Counted from the first letter of the stretch, positions 8,601 to 20,755 are shown. The stretch: DNA of 64,000 bases from Pardosa pseudoannulata (GCA_032207245.1 CM063499.1:38308624-38372623); one strand, 5' to 3'. Made by a program: numbers and translations. Notes: generated by a model from the letters alone, not told the origin.

Positions 8601-11370
8601 TTATTTCTTATTAATAATTATAAGTAAGTATATTTACTTATAATTTATAGGTTTATTTTATTTATCGTTTTTTAATATTTTTTACTGTAATATTTACTCA
8701 TAATTAAATATGACGATACATTCCCGAGAAATATTAGGCAGTTTCGCGCCATTTGTCGGATACTGTAAAGTATTTGTAAAATTCAATTGAATATAAAGGA
8801 CAGGGAATTCATTGTCGCCGATATACATAATAATATTGTTGTATTAGTTTATTATATTTACAAGGCCTATTGAACGTATGCAGTATTACTGCAAGGAAAG
8901 TTAAGGCAATTCTAAAAATGACGTCACCAATAGAATATATGACGTCAAACCGTGGGCGAGATGATAATCGTAGAATTTTAAAATTACTCAGGAGAGTCTT
9001 AAACGTTTTTCAGCCAGGAAGAAAATAAGTAAAGAAAACAAACTTACAAACAATATTGGCTTTTTTTGGAATCTGTTGCAATTTTTCCAATAATAACTTA
9101 TATTCGAATTTCTTTCGAACGAAATTTGGTTTAAGATTCTATATTTTATTCTTGAATAATTTTAGAAGTCTGATGAATTACACTAGGATTTCTCGTGTGT
9201 TAAAATGTCATACAAATGATATCTTTCAATTATTAATGTAATAATTGAGTATTAACTGTAATACATTTTAATTATAAATATAGTATTTATTTGTTAATAA
9301 TTATAAGTAATTATATTTGCTTATCATTATTAACTAATATTTATTATTTATATATTAACTTGTAATTATTACTAATATTTTTACTGTAATATTTACTTAT
9401 AATTAAATATGACGATACATTCCCGAGAAAAATTAGGCAGTTTCGTGCCATTTGTCGGATACTGCAAAGGATTTGTAAAATTTAATTGAATATAAAGGAC
9501 AGGGAATTCATTACAACAAATAGGCATAGTAATATTGTTGTATTAATTTATTATATTTACAAGACCTATTGAACGTATGCAATATTAATGAAAAAAAAGT
9601 TACGGTAATTCTAAAAATGACGTCACCAATAGAATACATGACGTCAAACCGTGGGAGAGATGATAACCGTAGAATTTTAAAATTACTCAGGAGAGTCTTA
9701 AACGTTTTTCAGCCAGGAAGAAAATAAGTAAAAAAAACAAACTTACAAACAATATTGGCTTTTTTTGAATCTGTTGAATTTTTCCAATAGAAACTTATAA
9801 ATATTCGAATTATTTTAGAACGAAATTTGGTTTAAGATTCAATATTTTTATTTTTGTATAATTTTAGAAGTCTGATGTACTAGAATTTCTTGTGTGTTAA
9901 AATGTAATAAAAATGTCTTTCAATTATTAATGTAATAATTGAGTATTAAGTGTAGTATATTTTAATTATAGTATATTTATATTTTAATGTTAATAATTAT
10001 ATTTACTTTAATTATTAACTAATATTCATTATTTATTTATCTTAATTTATTACTAAATTTTTACTGTAATATTTACTTATAATTAAATATGACTGACGAT
10101 ACATTAGAAAAACAGTTACGCCATTTTCGGATACTGTAAAGTATTTGTAAATGCATTGAATATAAAGGACAGGGAATTCAGTATCGCCGATATACATAAT
10201 AATATTGTTGTATTAGTTTATCATATTTACAAGGCCTATTGAACGTATGCAGTATTAATGTAAGAAAAGTTACTGTAATTCTAAAATGACGTCACCAATA
10301 GAATATATGACGTCAAACCGTGGGTGAGATGATAATCGTAGAATTTTAAAATTACTCAGGAGAGTCTTAAACGTTTTTCAGCCAGGAAGAAAATAAGTAA
10401 AGAAAACAACTTACAAAATTGGCTTTCTTTATCTATGCAATTTCCAATCGTAACTTACAAATATTCGAATTTCTTTAGAACATTTTAAGATTCAATATTT
10501 TATCTTGAATAGTTTAGAAGTCTGATGTACTAGGATTTTTTTATCTGTTAAAATCATAAAATGATATCTTTCAATTATTAATGTAATAATTGAGTATTAA
10601 TAGCACATTTTAAATTTAAAGTATTTATTTCTTATTAATAATATTAAGTAATTATACTTAATTTATAGGTTTATTTTATTTATCGTTTTTTGATAATTTT
10701 CACTGTAGTATTACTTATAATGAATTATGACGATACATCTCAAAAAAAATTAGCAGTTTCGCGCCGATTGTCGGATACTGTAAAGGATTTTTAAAATTCA
10801 ATTGATATAAAGGAAGGGAATTCATTACAGCAATATACATAAAATTTTTTTTTTAATTTATTATTTACAAGGCCTATTGAACGTATGTAATTAATGCAAG
10901 AAAAAGTTAGGGTAACTCTAAAAAATGACGCCACCAATATATATGACGTCAATCCGTGAGATGATAACCGTATATTTTAAAACTACTCAGGGGATAAACG
11001 TTTTCAACCAGGAAGAAAATAATAAAGAAAACAAACTTACAAACAATATTGCTTTTTGGAGTCTGTTGCAATTTTTTCATAACTTCCAAATATTCAAATT
11101 TCTTTAGAACGAAATTTGGTTAAAGATTCAATATTTATTCTTGAATAATTTTAGAAGTCTGTTGCACTAGAATTTCGTGTTAAAATGTAATAAAAATGAT
11201 ATTTTCTTCAATTAATGATAATTGAGTATTAATTGTAGTATAGTTTAATTATAATTAAGATTTGATAAAAATTATATTTAATTATAATTTAGGTTGTTTT
11301 TTTATCATTTTTTAATATTTTACTTAATATTCTTATAATTAATTACAGTATAATATTAAATGATAATGTT
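5626..11370. repeat. ~685 bp satellite array (about 8 copies) with paired TGACGTCA sites
   Basis: GACGATACATT recurs at about 5964, 6649, 7332, 8029, 8712, 9411, 10095 and 10729, giving spacings of 634-699 bp. The best-kept block in each unit is ATGACGTCACCAATAGAATA followed by CATGACGTCAAACCGTGGGC and a run to GAAAACAAACTTACAAACAA. The two TGACGTCA palindromes lie ~21 bp apart, about two helical turns. The two rightmost units are shortened by many small deletions, as expected at an array edge. ORFs of 61 and 80 codons in the units are unlikely to be real genes. Confidence 0.95.
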
Positions 11371-11385
11371 TAACTAATTGAGCTT

Positions 11386-11545
11386 GTATTTGCTTAACAC
11401 TGTTAACACATTGTATGCGAGACACGTACTAGTACATTTTCTGACGACTAATACTTCAACAAGGACACGTACTAGTACTTTAATTGATACATGAGCGCGA
11501 GTTCACTAGTACGGGTTAGTGTAACAGCATGGTTTGTTTGTGAGT
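11386..11545 (+). repeat. Short ACTAGTAC-type repeats, right flank of the satellite
   Basis: Two copies of CACGTACTAGTACATTTTCT/CACGTACTAGTACTTTAATT, then GATACATGAGCGCGAGTTCA and GGTTAGTGTAACAGCATGG. The last part repeats the left flank at 5567-5626. The set is the inverse of the repeats at 63520-63800. Confidence 0.7.
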
Positions 11546-11984
11546 ACAAAATAACGAAACTGAATGTTCTTGTCTACTACATAGATTGTAAAAATTTAGA
11601 CAATAAAAACTAGTTTTTACATCAGTCGATGCGGAACCACAGAACGAAAGAACTAAAACTATATACTACTATTCTATTGAATTTTTATATTATGATACTA
11701 TTATATAATATCCCCTAAAAAATACTATTTGTTTACAAAAACTTATGATTGTTATTATATATTCAATATTTTTTATATTTTCAATATAAATACAATATAA
11801 AAATTAAATAATTCAGATTACTAAATACTAAATTTATAAAACGCCCGCTCCCACATTTCGCTGCGAAATTTACCTGCACAAATGTGTTAACATTCATTTC
11901 AAATCGCACCCAATGAATTTTTTCATGAAATCACCTTTCGTAAAGAGATAAATAGAAGTTAATATCTCTAATATTCGAAACATC
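11546..11984. other. AT-rich spacer between two satellites
   Basis: No ORF or repeat that I can recognise. A short GC-richer run, ACGCCCGCTCCCACATTTCG, lies at ~11840. Confidence 0.4.
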
Positions 11985-14310
11985 TTGAAATAGATCCCAC
12001 ACATTAATAACATCCTACTTTAAAATAACACCTCGTATCCCGCACTGAGGAGTCATTTCACTCTTTATAAAGCATCCTCAACATCATAATTAGCATCCTG
12101 CTTTAAAATTACCTATACGCACCGTGGAGTCATTTCACAACTCTATAAATGCATCCTCCACATCATGAATAGCATCCTACTTTAAAATAACACCTCGTAT
12201 CACGCACTGAGGAGTCGCTTAACAGCTCTATAAATGCATTCCCCACATCATGAATAGACTTCTACTTTAAAATTACATCTCATATCACAAACTGAGGAGT
12301 CATTTCACAGCACCACATCATGAATAGCGTTCTACTTTAAAATCACATCTCGTATCACACACTGAGGAGTCATTTCGCAGCTGTATAAATGCATCCTCCA
12401 CATCATCAATAGCATCCTACTTTAAAATCACACCTGGTATCACGCACTGAGGAGTCGCTTAACAGCTCTATAAATGCATCCCCCACATCATGAATAACAT
12501 TCTACTTTAAATCACCTACTTTAAAATAACACCTCGTATCCCGCACTGAGGAGTCGCTTAACAGCTCTATAAATGCATCCCCCACATCATTAATAACATC
12601 CTACTTTAAAATTACATCTCATATCACAAAATGAGGAGTCATTTCACAGTCCCACATCATGAATAACGTCCTACTTTAAAATCACATCTCGTATCACACA
12701 CTGAAGAGTAATTTCGCAGCTGTATAAATGCATTCTCCACATCATGAATAGCACTACTTTAAAATCTCACCTCGTATCACGCACTGCAGAGTCATTCAAC
12801 AGCTCTATAAATGTATCCCCCACATCATGAATAGCATTTAACTTTAAAATTACATCTCATATCACAAACTGAGGAGTCATTTCACAGCACAACATTAATA
12901 GCGTTCTACTTTAAAATCTCATCTCGTATCACACACTGAAGAGTCACTTAACAGGTCTATAAATGCATCTCCCACATCATGAATAGAATTCTACTTTAAA
13001 ATTACATCTCATATTACAAACTGAGGAGTCATTTCACAGCACCACATCATGAATAGCGTTCTACTTTAAAATCACATCTCATATCACACACTGAAGAGTC
13101 GTTTCGCAGATATATAAATTCATTCTTCACATCATGAATAGCATCCTACTTTAAAATCACACAAAGTATCACGCACTGAAGAGTCATTTTACAACTCTAT
13201 AAATGCATCTTCCACATCATGAATAGCATCCTACATTAAAATCACTCCTCATATCATGCAGTGAGGAGTAATTTAACAGCCCTATAAATGCATCCCCCAC
13301 ATCAATAGCATACTACTATAAAATCACATCTCGCATCTAGCACTGAGGAGTCATTTCGCTGCTGCAAAAAACCATCCTCCACATCATGAATAGCATCCTA
13401 ATTTAAAATCGCATCTCGTATCAAGCATTGCAGTCATTTAACAGCTCTATAAATGCATCCTCCGTATCATGAATAGTATCCTACTTTAAAATTATATCTG
13501 ATATCACAAACTGAGGAGTCATTTCACAGCTCCATAAATGCATTCTCCACATCATGAATAGAATCCTGCTTTAAAATCACACCTCGTATCGCACTGAGAA
13601 GTCACGTAACAGCTCTATAAATGCATCTCCCACATCATGAATACAATTCTACTTTAAAATTACATCTCATATTACAAACTGAGGAGTCATTTCACAGCAC
13701 CACATCATGAATAGCGTTCTACTTTAATAGCACATTTCGTATTACTGAAGAGTCATTTCGCAGCTCTATATATGCATCCTTCACATCATGAATGACATTT
13801 TACTTTAAAATCACACAAAGTATCACGCACTGAGGGGCCATTTCACAACTCTATAAATGCATCCTCCACATCATGAATAGCATCCTACTTTAAAATCACA
13901 CCACGTATGACGCATTCAAGATTCATTTCGTAGCTCTAAAAATGTATCCCCCCCGTTCTCAATAGCATCTTACTTTAAAATCATATCTCGTATCACAAGC
14001 TGAGGAGTCATTTCACAGCTTCAGAAATGCAAATGCATCTCCACATCATGAATAGCATACTACTTTAAAATTACATCTCGTATCACACACCGAAGAGTTA
14101 TTTCGAAGCTGTATAAATGCATCCTTCACATCATTAATAGCATCCTACTTTAAAATCACACCTCGTATCACGCACTGAGGAGTCATTTCACAGCTAAAGA
14201 AATGCATTCTCCACATCATCAATAGCATACTACTATAAAATCACATGTCGCATCTAGCACTGAGGAGTCATTTCGCAGCTGCAAAAATGCATCCTGCATA
14301 TTACGAGTTT
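11985..14310. repeat. ~80-85 bp satellite array (about 28 copies)
   Basis: The unit runs CCACATCATGAATAGCATCC, TACTTTAAAATCACACCTCG, TATCACGCACTGAGGAGTCA, TTTCACAGCTCTATAAATGC. Spacings of the TTTAAAAT anchor are 83, 79, 86, 69 and 85 bp in the first units. The shorter variant lacks the CTCTATAAATGCAT part. Variants (ATATCACAAACTGAGG against CGTATCACGCACTGAGG) alternate, which suggests a multi-unit higher-order pattern. The array runs into unique sequence at CATATTACGAG. Confidence 0.93.
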
Positions 14311-15499
14311 ACTAACATCCAAAAATTTATGAAAAGGATATTAATCTAATGCGGTTTCTTGTTCAGAGACTATTTACGTACATAAAAAATTATTAAAATT
14401 TTATAAACATTTAAAAAGCTTTTAAAATCAGTAACTGGCGAACCTCACCTCACCTCCCTTCCCCGAAAAATGTTAACATGTGATCCGTGTGCTATGGGAT
14501 GGAAATCACTGTATTACGATATATATAGAGAGCATTTTCTATATATAAAGTTCCTTGTGAAACAATAAAAAATTTTAAAATAATATTTTACCTTGAAATT
14601 TTAATCATTAATATGAAGCAAATTGTATTAGCTTTTAAATTAGATTGACTAAAAATGTTAAATATTTTTCTAAACATACTGTCGCCTTAAAGAAAAGTAA
14701 TTATTCCGGTTGAATTCAACATTGTCATTGATTATATAAATTCATTCTCTAACATATGTTTCACCGATAATTGAAAAAATATCTTTGACAACAAAATAAT
14801 AACTGAATGATTATAATTCAACGATAAATGCATTCAGCTGTGCAAATTTATGCTAAAATAAATTATATGTTTTTTGAATTTACTATTTATTTTTGTTTAC
14901 AGTCTGTTTACATTACTTGAAAAGTAACTGTTTATTCTAATTATGAAGATGTAATTTACGTAACTCCTTTGCAACAAACAGGAAAAATTTAAGAAAAAAT
15001 CGAAATCACTGGCAATATTCGAAATTCGGTTGATTTGAACAGATAATACTAATACTAAATTTTATTCTAAAACCAGAGAGATTTCTGTCGTGGAAAATAC
15101 ATTTTTTGCTAAGAAGTATTTCTTTTTATGTTTTATTTATTTATTTATTTATTTTGCGTTTTAAATCATATATCCTACACTTTAACGAAATATTTTCCGA
15201 TTCAGGGTTGGTGTGGTACAAATATTAAGGAGTAAAAAAATTACAAAAAAAAAGTAACTTATTTTTCAATTAGTATCTCAAAAACTTCAGGATATTCCAC
15301 AGATCTTAAAAACTCAAAGCATATTTATTTTTCTACTATAGAAAAAGCTTCTATAGAATAAGGTTCAGTTATTATGATGGATTATGCGACCAAAACTAAA
15401 AATGCGGGGCACTCAACATGCAAAAACTAAATATAACATAAGTGTTTTAATGTAAATATTCTCTTAGACAATTTTATGTATACTGAAAATATGTTACTT
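14311..15499. other. AT-rich sequence without a recognisable feature
   Basis: No coding signature, array or inverted termini seen. A short TTTA run lies at ~15137-15160. Confidence 0.45.
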
Positions 15500-15699
15500 T
15501 GGCATTGATTCCAGTTGCACCCCACGCTATAATTATCAAAAAGTCTCATTTGGCGGTATGTATAAATGATGTCCAATATTTATCGAATCGATTGCAAACC
15601 GTGTGGTTATGTGTAAAAACCAAACAAATGCACAAACTTCTTAATTTTTACAAAATATATAACTTAAACGCTAGATATTTATTAGTCAATGAAATACAC

Positions 15700-16215
15700 T
15701 CCTAGACTTTTATAAAAATAATTTGTTGTTAATACCGATGACAAAATTTTCACTGCAACAAAAAATAATCGATGATTAAATTGAAAATTATCACATATGT
15801 ACCTAATCTATTGTTTAATCCAAATATAAAAGAAAATTATTTATGGAATATCTAAGTCCCACGATAAAATGTTTGAAAATAATGCAGACGATATTTGAAT
15901 AATATAAAATAAATGATTAAATGAGATGGTTAAAGGAATGACGTCATAATGCTAGAAATAAATATTATTTTCATCTATTTATAATGTGATAAATTGATGA
16001 ATTTAATCGTCTGCTCTTAACCGCGGAAATAGGGCTTGAAATAATTACATTAAACGATCGAAAAGGGGGGAAGAGGTGAATTTCGAACGTTATCGAACTC
16101 GCTTTGAATTTGCAACCCCTAACTCATCAAGAATCGAATATGGATGCCTTTATCCATTCCAGGTCCAATAGCTTTATATATTCAAGGACAGACGGACTTA
16201 GGCTATTATTATATA
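15700..16215 (+). repeat. Family B dispersed repeat, copy B1
   Basis: Carries ATAATCGATGATTAAATTGA, ACATATGTACCTAATCTATT, GGAATGACGTCATAATGCTA, GAATCGAATATGGATGCCTT and the 3' end ACAGACGGACTTAGGCTATT. Shared with five other copies here. No protein is encoded and the superfamily is not recognised. Confidence 0.8.
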
Positions 16216-16734
16216 GGGGAAGTTCCAAAAATAAATAAGATATGAGTATGAAGATAATTTGTTCTATGTTAAAAAATATGTTTGTAAATCTGGTAGTTAT
16301 TAAGTTATGAGTAAGTCAAAAATGATAAATTTTTGTTTACATTTTTTCGCATGTAAGTGTCATATGACCCCTTAAGACGATAGAAATAGGGAAGTTTTAC
16401 TCACCCCCATCTGGAAGGATATTATTATATAGAGGATAGATTTTTGTATCTTACATGTTTCATGTAACAAAATTATATAGTCTCATTCTGACGAAAAAAT
16501 CAAAATTAAAGAAAAAATTAATTGAAATTCAACGTTTCTTTTCCCCTTAGGAGTACAGAATAAGTTTTAATATTGACAATGATTATTTGGTTGTACGTAT
16601 TAATGATGTCCAAAATTGAACGAATCGATTGCAAACCGTGTGGTTATGTACAAAAAACAAACTTCTTAAATTTCAAAGATATGTAACTTAAACGCTAGAT
16701 ATTTATTAGTCAGGGAAATAGATTCCTAGATTTT

Positions 16735-17235
16735 ATGAAAAGAATTTGTTGTTCATACCGGTGATAAAATTTCCAATGCAACAAAAAAATAGTCGATGAT
16801 TAAATTAAAAATTATCGTTTATGTACCTAATTTATTATTTAACGCAAATATAAAAGAAAATTATTTACGGAATATCTAAGTTCCATGATAAAATGTTTGA
16901 TAATAATGCAGACGATACTTGAATATAATAAAATAAATGATTAAATGAGATGGTTAAAGGAATGACGTCATAATGCTAGAAATAAATGTTATTTTCATCT
17001 ATTTATAATGTGATAAATTAATGAATTTAATCGTCTGCTCTTAACAGGGAAAAATAGGGCTTGAAATAATGGCATTAAATGATCGAAAAGGCGAGAAGGG
17101 GTGAATTTCTATCGTTGCTAACCCTAACTCATCAAGAATCCAATATGGATGCCTCTATTCATTTCAGGTCCAACAGCTTCATAAATTCGAGGACAGACGG
17201 ACAGATAACTTAGGCTATTATTATAAAGAGGAAGG
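16735..17235 (+). repeat. Family B dispersed repeat, copy B2
   Basis: Same landmarks as B1, ending CAGACGGACAGATAACTTAG. It is the second member of the 1.03 kb duplication. Confidence 0.8.
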
Positions 17236-17445
17236 CTCAAAAGTGAATAATATATGAGTATGAAGATAATTTATTTTAACTATGTTGAAAAATTATTCTT
17301 ATAAATCTGGTAGTTTAAGGTATGAGAAGTCAAAAATGATAATTTTATTTTACGTTTTTTTCGAATCTAAGTGTCATATTACCCCTTAAGACGATATAAA
17401 TAAGGAAGTTTTACTCACCCCCATCTGGAAGGCATTTGACCACGG

Positions 17446-18194
17446 AAGCCGTCAGCAAGAGTAAACACAATTTCACACCTGCAACAAAAGTAGAGAAAAA
17501 AAACACTGTTTAGATAGAACTTTGCAAATCGTTGTAAATAGCAGCTGAAAAATCGTTAATGGAATTTCGATTTTTTTTTTTTTGTATTTTGGTTACCTAA
17601 ACAAAAACTACTAAAATCGAAAAAAAATTGTAAAAACATTTTCGTTTCATTAAAAATAAGAAAAGGAGGGAAAACTGAAAGGAAAAAAAGCACTAAAAAG
17701 AAGTTTGAAGTAGATGCTAAAAGCAAAACAGAACTTGAACATGTTAAATTTATCCGGTTAACAGTTAATTATTTTAAGCTTAGTAAACATTTATGAAGGA
17801 AGATGTTTTGAAATTATTAGTTAAAGAACTCAATTTAACTCCATGACATACAAATTAAAAACGGAACTTGATGCACCAAAAAACATTTAATTTAGGTGAA
17901 ACCAAAAGTTATATGCAAGCTTAGAAATAGAACATTTTATTTTGAAATTTGCATTGATGTGTTCAGTCTTCATAAAAGACTATTTAAATTTCAATTATTA
18001 ATAATTCATCATTGTTTCACTTTATTCTGTAAAGTTTCTGTTCTGACGGGTTTTTTTTCACTATTCTACAGATGGCATCACCATGTAACTTTTTTTTCCC
18101 ATTCTGAGCTAAGGTAAAAATGGCTAATTGCTTGTTATTCTCCCTGTGTGTAACTCTATCAATGTCTCTCCCTGTGTGTAACTATATCTGTGTG
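17446..18194. other. AT-rich sequence without a recognisable feature
   Basis: Contains two short CTCTCCCTGTGTGTAACT repeats at ~18138 and ~18166 but no gene or element that I can support. The 73-codon ORF at 17896-18117 has no recognised signature. Confidence 0.4.
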
Positions 18195-18330
18195 TTCTTT
18201 TGTGTACTTACAATTCATCGTGATGTGTTTCATAAAAAAAAGATAGTTTTATTTGACAAGAGACTGTTTTGATTCATCACTTTGGTTTCAAACACATGCT
18301 CATAATTATTTTACTGATATTACCATTTTT
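18195..18330 (+). repeat. Direct repeat, copy 1 (pair with 19671)
   Basis: TTTTGTGTACTTACAATTCA through TTATTTGACAAGAGACT to TTTACTGATATTACCATTTT, matching 19671-19804 at roughly 90%. Its right end coincides with the left end of the candidate transposon at 18331. Confidence 0.8.
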
Positions 18331-19593
18331 GGGAACAGATGCATTATAGACGCCGGTCCCGTCCGCCATTTTTTTTTTTTTTTTTGGCGACCAACTGAAA
18401 AACGAGTGTTTTGAAAAATCGCCAAGTAGAAAAACATGGCGGCGGTACGCGTTTTCCGAAATATCACATAATATAACATGGCGGCGGTCACATGGCATAT
18501 TTGAAACACAACATTAACAAAACTAAACTTTAAAGGATAAAAAATAGATAAAAATTTAAAGCATTATTAAAATAAAATTAGCATAACAATTTTCATTTTT
18601 TTACGTTATTTAAATAATAAACAACAGATTACTAATATTTATGATATATATCAACAGAATAAACACAATATATAGCATTTTAATAAGCACTAATATTATA
18701 AAAAATCTAACATATGAGGGGGGTTCCCCGCCTTCAACTCCCCCCTTGTAATAAAAGAAATACAAAATAAATTTAATAACAGATGAAAATTGGAAAGGGT
18801 AGCACCACAAACATTTTTCAACACTCCTACCTCCCTTAAAAAATAACTTTGAAATAATTCTTTTTTACCAAATAAAAAACAACATTCAGATTCGGAATAC
18901 CGTTGTATCCTCACACTTGGAGTTTAGAAATAAATGAAAAACCCACCTCACACCTAAGAATATCCTGATATTTTTTAACAGTTTCAAAAATAAGAACCGA
19001 AATAACTTCAACCGTCATAACTAAATTAACTAAATCCCAGAAAATAAGAACAAAGCAAAAATGTTCCAAACCAAAACATCTTATTAGATTTAGAATATCC
19101 TGATACTTTTTAACAATTTCAAAAATAGTAAGAACCAAAATAACTTCCCCCGACATAACCAAATTAACAATATCCCAGAAAATGATGAGAACAAAAACAA
19201 AATGTTCCAAACCGAAACATCTTGCTTGATTTAAAATATCCTGATACTTTAACAATTTCAAAAATAATAAGAACCGAAATAACTACACCCACCATAACTA
19301 AATTAGTAAATCCCAGAAAGTAAGAACAAAAAAAATCACTAAATCCCAGAAAATGATTAAAAAAAACCTGACCTAGGCGACTATAAACCAAAAGAACAGC
19401 TAAGATGCAAATTTCTGAAAATAGTGCCAGGAACTGACGTCAGAAATCAAGTGCACCAATGGGGTGCAAGAAAACATTAGAGCTGCCATACTCCGCCACC
19501 AAAGTCAGGGCAAACACACCAACCCACTTACTGCCCCGTAAAATCGCCAAATTTGGCGATACAAAACACGGCGTCTATAATGCATTTGCACCC
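18331..19593. mobile_element. Candidate 1.26 kb DNA transposon with 24 bp TIRs
   Basis: The left end GGGAACAGATGCATTATAGA (to CGCC at 18354) and the inverse of 19570-19593, GGGTGCAAATGCATTATAGA, agree at all but three of 24 positions. ATTTTT flanks both ends (18325-18330 and 19594-19599), a possible 6 bp target duplication, though a T run is weak evidence. Inside are an ATCGCCAAATTTGGCGAT palindrome at ~19542 and a 138 bp tandem repeat. No transposase is recognisable. A GGG start is seen in several superfamilies, so the class is open. Confidence 0.6.
18945..19370. repeat. ~138 bp tandem repeat, 3 copies
   Basis: AATATCCTGATA recurs at 18959, 19094 and 19235 (135 and 141 bp). The units include TCCCAGAAAATGATGA and AATGTTCCAAACCGAAACAT. 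Both spacings are multiples of three, so one minus-strand frame (18911-19261) stays open for 116 codons and repeats the peptide RCFGLEHF. The hydrophobic, low-complexity product is probably a by-product of the repeat. Confidence 0.8.
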
Positions 19594-19670
19594 ATTTTTG
19601 TGTGTATTCCACTCGCATTCACCGGTAAACATGTGTTTAAAATCTAACATAATTCACAATTCTTAATTCA

Positions 19671-19804
19671 TTTTGTGTACTTTCAATTCATCGCGATGTG
19701 TTTCATCAAAAAAAGATAATTTTATTTGACAAGAGACTTCTTATTTGATTCATCACTTCGGTTTCAAATCCATGCTCATAATCATTTTACTGATATTACC
19801 ATTT
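19671..19804 (+). repeat. Direct repeat, copy 2 (pair with 18195)
   Basis: TTTTGTGTACTTTCAATTCA through TTATTTGACAAGAGACTTCT to TTTACTGATATTACCATTTA. Same orientation as copy 1. It lies outside the candidate transposon. Confidence 0.8.
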
Positions 19805-20561
19805 ACTTTGTTGCGATATCGTCTGTGCCCCCAAGAAATAATAAATTGAAACACTGGAGTTAAAAAAATGAGCATTTTTATTGCATCAACTTCTGTCTAT
19901 AATCCGAAGTTCAACAAGGGCGATTGCGTGCAAAGGAGTTATCAAAATGAAATCTGTTTCCATTCTGTTATACAATATGTCATGGATATACACTTATCTC
20001 TCAGCTGGAATCAGAAGTTACTGCATCAAAGGGTGGAGTCGGAAGGGAAATTAGCAGACTGGGTTTTTTTTCTTTATTTTCATCACCTGTTGCCAGCTGA
20101 AGGATAAACTTTAATACTTTGCAAAGAAAAAAATATACACTTTCATTCTATACACAATTCAAGAAAAATCAAGATGGAAACTGCAAAGACGCATTCAGTT
20201 AAAACAGAAATGAATTTTTAATTTGTTGAAAACGATAAAAATTACATAGTGGACTAATCAAAGTTAACAAATTTTATCCCAAGAACAAAATAGTATCCTT
20301 TTTAAATATATCTCGAACTAGAGATCAGTTATCAAAATCACAGGTGATCTTCGGTGCGATAAATTGCCTGAAGGTGAAGCTACGGGTTAAAAAGAACAAC
20401 ATTTTATAGAAGCAAAATAAAATCAAAGAGGATTCTGGGAATGCGTTGAAGTCGAAGTACTTATTTTTTTCAAAGGCGTATTAAGCCATCAATTAAAATC
20501 TCCACAACTTAATTCCTTTACATTTTTTATAAGAGTTCATCAGAGAATAGATCCCATATGC
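19805..20561. other. Sequence without a supported feature
   Basis: Holds a 79-codon plus-strand ORF (19868-20107) with no family signature, no clear start context and no neighbours to support it. I do not call it a gene. Confidence 0.4.
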
Positions 20562-20755
20562 CAGTGGTCCATAAACCCCTGGACTGTGGATCATATGGTA
20601 CTGAGCCGTCAAAGAAATATCAAATCACTTCCATTTTATTTGCTGTGATGTATTTCTTTTGCTAATTAATACCTTTGTAACAGAAACAATCTTGTAACTA
20701 TTTTAAATTAGTTTGTTTATTAAACATTGAGATTATAAATTAAAATTAAACATAA
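20562..20755. mobile_element. hAT-like element end (non-autonomous fragment)
   Basis: Begins CAGTGGTCCATAAACCCCTG, then GACTGTGGATCATATGGTAC and GAGCCGTCAAAGAAAT. This resembles the CAGTGGTTC..AAAC..TGGACCG..GGTACTGGGCCG ends common in invertebrate hAT-derived elements. The other terminus is not seen; family B starts where it should be. Confidence 0.55.

Larger units (their letters stand above)
15500..17445 (+). repeat. Direct duplication of ~1.03 kb containing family B
   Basis: CGATTGCAAACCGTGTGGTT occurs at ~15590 and ~16626, and GAAGTTTTACTCACCCCCAT at 16391 and 17405, so two blocks repeat with an offset of 1,014-1,037 bp. Each includes a family B copy, the flank ACTTAAACGCTAGATATTTA upstream and CCCCTTAAGACGATA downstream. 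The whole block therefore duplicated, or the dispersed element is longer than its other copies show. Confidence 0.85.

Noticed and set aside
7672..9241. Two nearly identical 61-codon ORFs (MAFFGICCNFSNN..)
   Set aside because: They are the same position of two satellite units and are broken in the other units.
11985..14310. CRISPR-like array
   Set aside because: Units are contiguous and diverged with no unique spacers, and the organism is eukaryotic.
18911..19261. 116-codon hydrophobic minus ORF with an internal peptide repeat
   Set aside because: Derived from a 138 bp tandem repeat whose period happens to be a multiple of three. Kept only as a repeat note.
18195..19804. LTR retrotransposon from the ~135 bp direct repeats
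   Set aside because: Repeats are short, lack TG..CA ends, and enclose no primer-binding site, gag or pol. One repeat abuts a TIR element instead.
19868..20107. 79-codon plus ORF
   Set aside because: No recognised family, no neighbours and no codon bias that stands out.
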